7,749 nucleotides of DNA from CAZALT01 sp964485515. Its GTDB lineage: Bacteria; Actinomycetota; Acidimicrobiia; Acidimicrobiales; Acidimicrobilacustridaceae. The translations under genes were made by a program, and so were the position numbers. The stretch is taken from the NCBI GenBank assembly GCA_964485515.1, contig CAZALT010000167.1, positions 1-7,749 on the forward strand. Reading direction: 5' to 3'. The notes beneath the pieces were generated by a model. The model ran no database searches. It saw nothing but the letters and a program-made list of their open reading frames with translations, and was not told where the DNA came from. This document shows positions 1 to 4,816 of this stretch, one piece after another (the stretch's first letter is position 1; each line of letters begins with the position of its first letter).

Positions 1-397
1 GCAGCGGCAGGTCGCGGTAGCTCTGGGTCCACTTGGCCATGAACTCGCCGATGACCGTCTCGCTCGTGGGTCGCACGACGACCGGCTCGTCGAGCTCCTT
101 GCCACCGGCGACGGTGACGACGGCCAGCTCGGGGCTGAAGCCCTCGACGTGCTCGGCCTCACGCTTGAGGTAGCTCTCGGGGATGAACAGCGGGAAGTAG
201 GCGTTCTTCGCCCCCGCCGCCTTGATGCGGGTGTCGACCTCGGACTGCATCTGCTCCCAGATGGAGTAGCCGTACGGCCGGATGACCATCGTGCCGCGAA
301 CCGGGCCGTTGTCGGCCAGCTCAGCCTTGTTGATGACGTCCTGGTACCAGCGGGGGAAGTCCTCAGCCTGAGGGGTGAGGACAGGAGGCTTTGCCAT
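1..397 (-). CDS. proS: Prolyl-tRNA synthetase, archaeal/eukaryotic-like (type 3), N-terminal part
   Basis: Cytosolic class II aminoacyl-tRNA synthetase that activates proline with ATP and charges tRNA-Pro. Only the first 132 residues are inside the window; the gene continues past base 1. The N-terminus follows the compact type 3 form (LTPQ..DF..WY, then KAELAD.GPVRGT at about 24-36, RPYGY at 40-44, AYFPLFIP at 66-73 and EAEHVEGFSPELAVVT at 80-95). RPTSET at 109-114 is the proline-binding TxE loop. It does not resemble the longer classical bacterial form with an inserted editing domain. The start is ATG at 395-397: an in-frame TAA lies only 12 bases upstream (410-412), so no longer start is possible. 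There is no obvious Shine-Dalgarno site. It lies 124 bases after ispG, so it may be a separate transcription unit or the operon tail. The family call is very secure; the type 3 call rests on the N-terminal third. Confidence 0.95.
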   Translation of the reverse strand, partial: MAKPPVLTPQAEDFPRWYQDVINKAELADNGPVRGTMVIRPYGYSIWEQMQSEVDTRIKAAGAKNAYFPLFIPESYLKREAEHVEGFSPELAVVTVAGGKELDEPVVVRPTSETVIGEFMAKWTQSYRDLPL

Positions 398-480
398 AGG
401 CCCGGCAGGTTAGTTGAGCGGGTTCGCCGCCAAGTCGCCGGCACCACCGACCCGTTCTGGCTGGACACCTACGCCGAATA

Positions 481-519
481 GGCCGGGTCTTCCCAGCCAG
501 TACGGGTGGGAGGCCGGTC
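481..519 (-). terminator. Possible hairpin terminator after ispG (no U-tract)
   Basis: An imperfect inverted repeat starts about 2 bases after the ispG stop. The inner arms 489-495 and 507-513 pair over 7 bp with one G-T wobble. The stem extends outwards through 481-487 and 514-519 with two single-base bulges. The loop is about 11 bases. No T-run follows on the minus strand, so this is at best the U-less hairpin type often seen in GC-rich bacteria. The rest of the ispG-proS gap shows nothing else recognisable. Confidence 0.3.
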
Positions 520-521
520 CG

Positions 522-1751
522 TCAGTCCCGGTCTTCTTCGATCTTGCGGATGAGCTCGACGCGCTGCTCGCTGGCGTTGGCGTCGTCGCCTTTCTCGTCG
601 AGCAGCGCGGCACGGTCGGCCTCCGCCTCCGCCGCCGCGGAGTCGTCCTTGCGACGAAGCGCCTCCTCGACGCCACCCTCGGCGATGATGCCGGCCCACT
701 CGACGAGGGCGTCGACCATGTCGGGCTCCGGGACCACGGCGACGACCTCTCCCCGCACGAACAGGTGGCCGCGCTTTCGACCCGCCGCGATGCCGAGGTC
801 AGCCTCGCGGGCCTCGCCCGGACCGTTGACCACGCAACCCATCACGGCCACCTGGATGGGCAGATCGAGGTTCTCGAGCGCCTTCTGCGCCGCGTTCGCC
901 ACCGCGATGACGTCGACCTCGGCTCGGCCGCAGGACGGGCACGCGATGAGGTCGAGCCCGCGCCGCTCACGAAGACCGAGGGCCTCGAGCAGCTGACGAC
1001 CGGCACGAGCCTCCTCGACGGGGTCGGCGGTGAGCGAGTAGCGGATGGTGTCTCCGATGCCCTCGGACAGCAGGGTGGCCAGACCGGCGGTGGCCTTCAA
1101 CAGACCCGCCGGCGGCGGACCGGCCTCGGTGACGCCCAGGTGCAGGGGGTAGTCGACCCGCTCGGCCAGCAGCCGGTACGAGTCGATCATCAGCGGGACG
1201 TTGGACGCCTTGACCGAGATCTTCACGTCGTCGAAGTCGACCTCGTGGAAGTACCTCAGCTCCTGCTCGGCCGACTCGACCATGGCCTCGGGGGTGACAC
1301 CGCCGAACTTGTCGTGCAGGGCCGGATCGAGGGAGCCGCCGTTGACCCCGATGCGGATCGATACGCCCCGATCGCGGGCTTCTCGGGCGACGGTCTTGAT
1401 GTGCTCGGGGTTGCGGATGTTTCCCGGGTTGAGGCGCAGTCCGTGCACCCCGGCCTCGAGCGCTTCGAGGGCACGGCGGTGCTGGTTGTGGATGTCGGCG
1501 ATGATCGGGATGGGCGAGCGGGGCACGATGCGCGCCAGGCCCTCGGCGGCGGCGACGTCGTTGCAGGTGCACCGCACGATCTCGCAGCCCGCGCCCGCCA
1601 AGGCGTAGATCTGCTGGAGGGTGCCCTCGACGTCGGCCGTCTTCGTGGTGGTCATCGACTGCACCGTGATGGGCGCGTCGCCCCCGATGGGCACGTTGCC
1701 CACCATGATCTGGCGGGACGTGCGACGTTCGTAGCGGGTCTGGTGTTCCAC
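522..1751 (-). CDS. ispG: 4-hydroxy-3-methylbut-2-enyl diphosphate synthase (flavodoxin/ferredoxin)
   Basis: Iron-sulfur enzyme of the MEP pathway that reductively opens the ring of methylerythritol cyclodiphosphate to give HMBPP. The 409-residue product has the N-terminal TIM-barrel part (VGNVPIGG at 17-24, VQSMTTT at 30-36, GLRLNPGNI at 104-112, IGVNGGS at 134-140). The C-terminal [4Fe-4S] domain carries Cys271 and Cys274 (CPSCGR), Cys306 and Glu313 (CVVNGPGE), spaced as in the E. coli enzyme. The start is GTG at 1749-1751, the first in-frame start; no ATG, GTG or TTG was found in the codons just upstream, and it gives the usual short lead before the VGNVPIG block. The ribosome site is weak (a GAGG about 12 bases upstream). 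The protein ends in an acidic, probably helical tail of about 45 residues (365-409) beyond the usual family end. It lies 68 bases after the site-2 protease gene, two genes after dxr of the same pathway. Confidence 0.98.
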   Translation of the reverse strand: MEHQTRYERRTSRQIMVGNVPIGGDAPITVQSMTTTKTADVEGTLQQIYALAGAGCEIVRCTCNDVAAAEGLARIVPRSPIPIIADIHNQHRRALEALEAGVHGLRLNPGNIRNPEHIKTVAREARDRGVSIRIGVNGGSLDPALHDKFGGVTPEAMVESAEQELRYFHEVDFDDVKISVKASNVPLMIDSYRLLAERVDYPLHLGVTEAGPPPAGLLKATAGLATLLSEGIGDTIRYSLTADPVEEARAGRQLLEALGLRERRGLDLIACPSCGRAEVDVIAVANAAQKALENLDLPIQVAVMGCVVNGPGEAREADLGIAAGRKRGHLFVRGEVVAVVPEPDMVDALVEWAGIIAEGGVEEALRRKDDSAAAEAEADRAALLDEKGDDANASEQRVELIRKIEEDRD

Positions 1752-1790
1752 GGTTCTCGGGGGCCTCGGATCGGCGGCGATCAGATCAGG

Positions 1791-1808
1791 CGGTGATCGG
1801 GATCACCG
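1791..1808. repeat. Perfect inverted repeat in the rseP-ispG gap
   Basis: The arms 1791-1798 and 1801-1808 are perfect reverse complements (CGGTGATC and GATCACCG) around a 2-base centre. As RNA this would fold as a 7-bp stem with a 4-base loop. It begins 11 bases after the protease stop codon and ends about 40 bases before the ispG start. No U-tract follows, so it is not a standard terminator. It could be an operator half-site pair, a processing or attenuation hairpin, or chance. No other feature is visible in this 68-base gap. Confidence 0.5.
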
Positions 1809-1819
1809 TAGCGACTCGA

Positions 1820-3421
1820 TCAGTTGCCGAAGTCCACCGGATCGATGATGTCGAGGTACATCGCGGAGAGCCCGAACAGGGTGAGGAAGCCGAACGCCGC
1901 GTAGACGACCGGCATGAGCTTGGCCATGTCGACCCGGTACGCGCTGCCGCGGATCTTGCCCCGGATCGCCTCGTAGGTGGCGATGGCGACATGGCCACCG
2001 TCGAGCGGTGGGAGCGGGATCAGGTTCACCATGCCGAGGAAGGCGTTCACGACGATGAGCAGTTCGAGCAGTTGGGTGGGGCTCTGCTCCGCGGCGGCCG
2101 ATCCGATCTGGGCGATGCCGATGATCGACATGGGCCGGTTGGCGTCGAGCGGAGGTGGCGCCTGCTCCAGTTCGGGACCGGTCGCGTCGACGGGTGTCGC
2201 GACCGGGACGTCGGCCGGCAGGATCGGATCGGGAGCCGATGCCTCCGAGAGCGTGTCCCAGTACCGGCTCAGCCCCGACGGCGAGAACAGACGGGTGATG
2301 CCTTCGACGTTCGCCGACATGATCTGACCGAAGGCCGTGGCGGTGCTGCCCGCCGCGGTGGGGACGCTCTGGCGCACGGGGTCGGCCGGGTCGTGACCGA
2401 TGCCGAAGAAGCCCGTGTAGCCCCCATCGGGAAGCACGATCGGCTCGGCGAAGTCGACGCTGTACAGCCCGTTGCCGTGCTCGAAGACCACGGTGGAGGT
2501 GCCGGTGGACGACGCCAGCGAGTCCTGGAACGCGGCGTAGGTCGTGACCGGCTGCCCGTTGAGCGAGACGATGAGATCGCCCTCTTGGATGGGGGCGAGC
2601 TCAGCGGCGGCGCTGGTGTCGAGGCGCCACCCGGGCGTGGCCTGGACGGTCTGTTCCACACCGTCTCGTTCGAACACCACGTCGATCGCCCGACCCGCGG
2701 TCGGCTGGATCACCTCGAAGAAGCCGCTCCAGGAGCCCGGCTCTTCGCCGTCGACGCTGATCAGCTGGTCGCCGGACTGGAGCCCGGCCGCTTCGGCCGC
2801 GCTCCCGGGCACGATCGTGCCCACCGTCCAGTCCTCCTGGTCGCGGATGCCGAAGCCGGCGAAGAGGACGAAGAGCAACGCGAGCGCGATGGCGAAGTTG
2901 GCGAAGGGGCCGGCGAGGATGACCGGGAGGCGCTTCCAGTAGCCCTTCGACCGGTACGTGCGGTCCTCGTCGGCCGGGTCGACCTCTTCGAGGTTGCTCA
3001 TGCCGATGATGCGGACATAGGCACCCGCCGGGATGACCTTGAACCCGTACTCGGTCTCGCCCCACTGGAACGACCAGATGCGCGGCCCGAACCCGATGAA
3101 GAACTCGGTGACCTTCATGCCGGCCCACTTGGCCACGAGGTAGTGGCCGAGCTCGTGCAGGAAGATCGAGGCGATCAGCGCACCGATGATGACGAGCCAG
3201 GACCAGCCACCGAGGATGCCGATGGCGGCGACCAGCCCGACGAGGAGGAGGACGCGCAGCGGGTTGCCCCGACCCTGCGGGTCGGGCTCGATGGTCTCCG
3301 GGCCGGCATCGGACGGCGGCACGTCAGTGCCGTCGACGAACGTGCTCGTGGCCTGCTCGGCCATCGGAGGAGCCGTCGCACCGACCATCGGCCAAGGACT
3401 GTGTTCGGTGGTGTCGGTCAC
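1820..3421 (-). CDS. rseP: Site-2 intramembrane zinc metalloprotease (M50, RseP/Rip1 family) with PDZ region
   Basis: Membrane-embedded protease that cuts substrates such as anti-sigma factors within the bilayer; the actual substrate here is unknown. The 533-residue product has a Pro/Thr-rich, presumably cytosolic tail (1-54), a hydrophobic segment at about 55-71, and then the active-site helix (about 74-95) with the zinc motif HELGH at 89-93. The family block FxIGFGPRIWS follows at 108-117, then AGPFAN at 170-175 and a membrane helix to about 191. A PDZ domain lies at about 196-262, with a second PDZ-like stretch at about 270-325 (EGDLIVSLNGQPV at 280-292). The third zinc ligand is in NLIPLPPLDGG (466-476, Asp474), and a last helix sits at about 502-525. 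The start is GTG at 3419-3421, overlapping the dxr stop by 4 bases (GTGA), with GGAG 8 bases upstream. In-frame ATGs at codons 12 and 20 cannot be excluded. Known actinobacterial homologues are nearer 400 residues. Confidence 0.95.
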   Translation of the reverse strand: MTDTTEHSPWPMVGATAPPMAEQATSTFVDGTDVPPSDAGPETIEPDPQGRGNPLRVLLLVGLVAAIGILGGWSWLVIIGALIASIFLHELGHYLVAKWAGMKVTEFFIGFGPRIWSFQWGETEYGFKVIPAGAYVRIIGMSNLEEVDPADEDRTYRSKGYWKRLPVILAGPFANFAIALALLFVLFAGFGIRDQEDWTVGTIVPGSAAEAAGLQSGDQLISVDGEEPGSWSGFFEVIQPTAGRAIDVVFERDGVEQTVQATPGWRLDTSAAAELAPIQEGDLIVSLNGQPVTTYAAFQDSLASSTGTSTVVFEHGNGLYSVDFAEPIVLPDGGYTGFFGIGHDPADPVRQSVPTAAGSTATAFGQIMSANVEGITRLFSPSGLSRYWDTLSEASAPDPILPADVPVATPVDATGPELEQAPPPLDANRPMSIIGIAQIGSAAAEQSPTQLLELLIVVNAFLGMVNLIPLPPLDGGHVAIATYEAIRGKIRGSAYRVDMAKLMPVVYAAFGFLTLFGLSAMYLDIIDPVDFGN

Positions 3422-4611
3422 GAGGTCTGCTCCATCGTCTTTAGGACCTCCCCAGAAACCGCGCGGGCGGTGGCGTCGGCGTCGATGATGTCGTCAAGGG
3501 CGTCGGCTGCTCCCCCATCATGGCGCGCCAAGGTGGCGGAGAGGACGTCGGGTATCTCGATCCAGCGGATCCGACCTGCGAGGAAGGCGTCGACGGCGAC
3601 CTCGTTGGCCGCGCTGAGCCAGGCGGGGAAGGTGCCACCGCGGCGGCCGGCGTCGTAGGCCAGGCCCAGGCACGGAAAGGCCGCGTGGTCGGGCCCTTCG
3701 AAGTCGAGGGATCCGAGCGTGGCCCAGTCGATGCGACCGAACGGGGTGATCGCCCGATCGGGGTACGCCAGCGCGTAGCCGATGGGCAAGCGCATGTCCG
3801 GCATCGACAGCTGGGCGATGGTGGTCGCGTCGGTGAACTCCACCATCGAGTGCACCACCGACTGGGGGTGCACGACGACGTCGATGTCGTCGAAGCCGAT
3901 GCCCACGCCATCGTCACCCGCGGGGACGCCGAACAGCTCGTGGGCCTCGATGACCTCGAGCCCCTTGTTCATGAGCGTCGAGGAGTCGACCGTGATCTTC
4001 GGGCCCATGCTCCACGTGGGGTGCTGGAGCGCCTGCTCGGCGGTGACCTCGGCCAGCTCGGTCCTGGTCCGTCCCCGGAACGGCCCCCCGCTTGCCGTGA
4101 GCACGAGCCGCGACACGCGCGAGGCGATGTCGTTGGCCCGCAGGCACTGGTGGATCGCTCCGTGCTCGCTGTCGACGGGGATGAGCTCGGCTCCCGGTGT
4201 GGCGCGGTAGCGCTGCACGACCGGGCCGGCCGCGATGAGCGACTCCTTGTTGGCCAGGGCTAGACGGCGACCGGCGAGGAGCGTGGCCACGGTGACCGCG
4301 AGCCCAGCGAAGCCGACGACGCCGTTGACGACGACGTCAGCCTCTTCGGCGAGGCTGGCGAGCGCATCCGATCCACCGCGCACGTCGCAGTCGGGCAACG
4401 CCTCGGCGATGGCGGGTGCGACCGACGCGTCGGAGACGGCTACGACCTTGGGCCGCCAGGTGCGGGCCTGGTCGATGAGCTGCTCAGGACGAGCACCGCT
4501 GGCGCCGATCGCCGCCAGCTCGAACCGATCGGGTTCGGCGCCGATGACGTCGAGCGTCTGGGTTCCGATGGACCCGGTGGACCCGGCGAGCGCGACCCGC
4601 GTGGCAGTCAT
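3418..4611 (-). CDS. dxr: 1-deoxy-D-xylulose 5-phosphate reductoisomerase
   Basis: Cytosolic NADPH-dependent enzyme that rearranges and reduces DXP to 2-C-methylerythritol 4-phosphate, the first committed MEP step. The 397-residue length is normal. The Rossmann motif GSTGSIG is at 10-16 and NKES at 121-124. PVDSEH (145-150) gives the metal ligands Asp147 and Glu149, and the third, Glu219, is in MNKGLE (214-219). The conserved blocks TASGGPF (172-178), HPTWSMG (197-203) and HPQSVVHSM (248-256) are present. Between ELFGVP and IDVVVHPQ there are about 8 more residues (Gly/Asp-rich, about 231-242) than in the common form. The start is ATG at 4609-4611, which puts the Rossmann motif at its usual distance; the reading frame stays open for about 450 bases further upstream, but that stretch has no family sequence. 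There is no strong Shine-Dalgarno site (only AAGG, too close). The stop overlaps the protease start (GTGA), which suggests coupled translation. Confidence 0.97.
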   Translation of the reverse strand: MTATRVALAGSTGSIGTQTLDVIGAEPDRFELAAIGASGARPEQLIDQARTWRPKVVAVSDASVAPAIAEALPDCDVRGGSDALASLAEEADVVVNGVVGFAGLAVTVATLLAGRRLALANKESLIAAGPVVQRYRATPGAELIPVDSEHGAIHQCLRANDIASRVSRLVLTASGGPFRGRTRTELAEVTAEQALQHPTWSMGPKITVDSSTLMNKGLEVIEAHELFGVPAGDDGVGIGFDDIDVVVHPQSVVHSMVEFTDATTIAQLSMPDMRLPIGYALAYPDRAITPFGRIDWATLGSLDFEGPDHAAFPCLGLAYDAGRRGGTFPAWLSAANEVAVDAFLAGRIRWIEIPDVLSATLARHDGGAADALDDIIDADATARAVSGEVLKTMEQTS

Positions 4612-4629
4612 GGCCTTGAGGCTACCGAT

Positions 4630-4646
4630 GTCCGCCGAAGGCGGAC
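4630..4646. repeat. Perfect 7-bp hairpin in the dxr leader
   Basis: The arms GTCCGCC (4630-4636) and GGCGGAC (4640-4646) are exact reverse complements around a 3-base loop. The hairpin ends 18 bases before the dxr ATG, so it would lie in the 5' leader of any dxr transcript. No T-run follows on the minus strand, which argues against a standard terminator. Confidence 0.6.
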
Positions 4647-4655
4647 GTAAAGGAT

Positions 4656-4671
4656 CCTCCGTGTGTCGCTC
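4656..4671 (-). repeat. 16-base motif, copy A (GAGCGACACAcGGAGG)
   Basis: On the minus strand this reads GAGCGACACACGGAGG. It matches 15 of 16 bases of the sequence at 7215-7230 in the pyrH-frr gap. The final GGAGG looks like a Shine-Dalgarno core, but no ATG, GTG or TTG lies at a useful distance after it here; the next annotated start (dxr) is about 44 bases on. A GTCCG...CGGAC hairpin follows in both copies. Confidence 0.5.
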
Positions 4672-4711
4672 GACCTGAGCGCGAGGAGCGGGTCCAGAGG
4701 TGGCAGCTCGT

Positions 4712-4764
4712 GGCGGGGGCATCGGGGCCGGAGCCCCGGAACGGGGTGCAGGGGCCTTGCCCCA
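4712..4764. repeat. G-run/C-run palindrome array, REP-like
   Basis: Three small perfect stems lie in about 50 bases. The first is CGGGGC/GCCCCG (4723-4728 with 4733-4738, 4-base loop). The second is CCCCG/CGGGG (4734-4738 with 4742-4746, 3-base loop), which competes with the first. The third is GGGGC/GCCCC (4751-4755 with 4759-4763, 3-base loop). The plus strand also has four runs of at least four G (4715, 4724, 4743, 4751). The layout is like dispersed intergenic palindromes of high-GC genomes, but only one copy is in view. Confidence 0.45.
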
Positions 4765-4816
4765 CCGTCGAACGAGGAACTTGCTCCGACTCGACCGACG
4801 CGAGTGATCCCGAGAC

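Larger units (their letters stand above)
4612..4816. other. cdsA-dxr intergenic region with hairpins, no gene
   Basis: This 205-base stretch has no convincing coding region or clear promoter. Reading with transcription (downwards) it holds a G-run/C-run hairpin array, a 16-base motif also found before frr, an 8-base palindrome (AGGATCCT, 4651-4658) and a perfect 7-bp hairpin close to dxr. In many Actinobacteria, including mycobacteria, rlmN lies between cdsA and dxr; here no trace of it is seen. Confidence 0.7.

Noticed and set aside
414..1796. Plus-strand open frame of 460 codons
   Set aside because: It lies antisense to ispG, which has all its catalytic motifs. The frame is open because of high GC; its product is repetitive in Arg, Gly, Asp and Val and resembles no family.
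1793..3658. Plus-strand open frame of 621 codons, longer than the gene opposite it
   Set aside because: It mirrors the site-2 protease and the end of dxr, both clearly real. The composition is typical of a complementary-strand shadow in a GC-rich gene.
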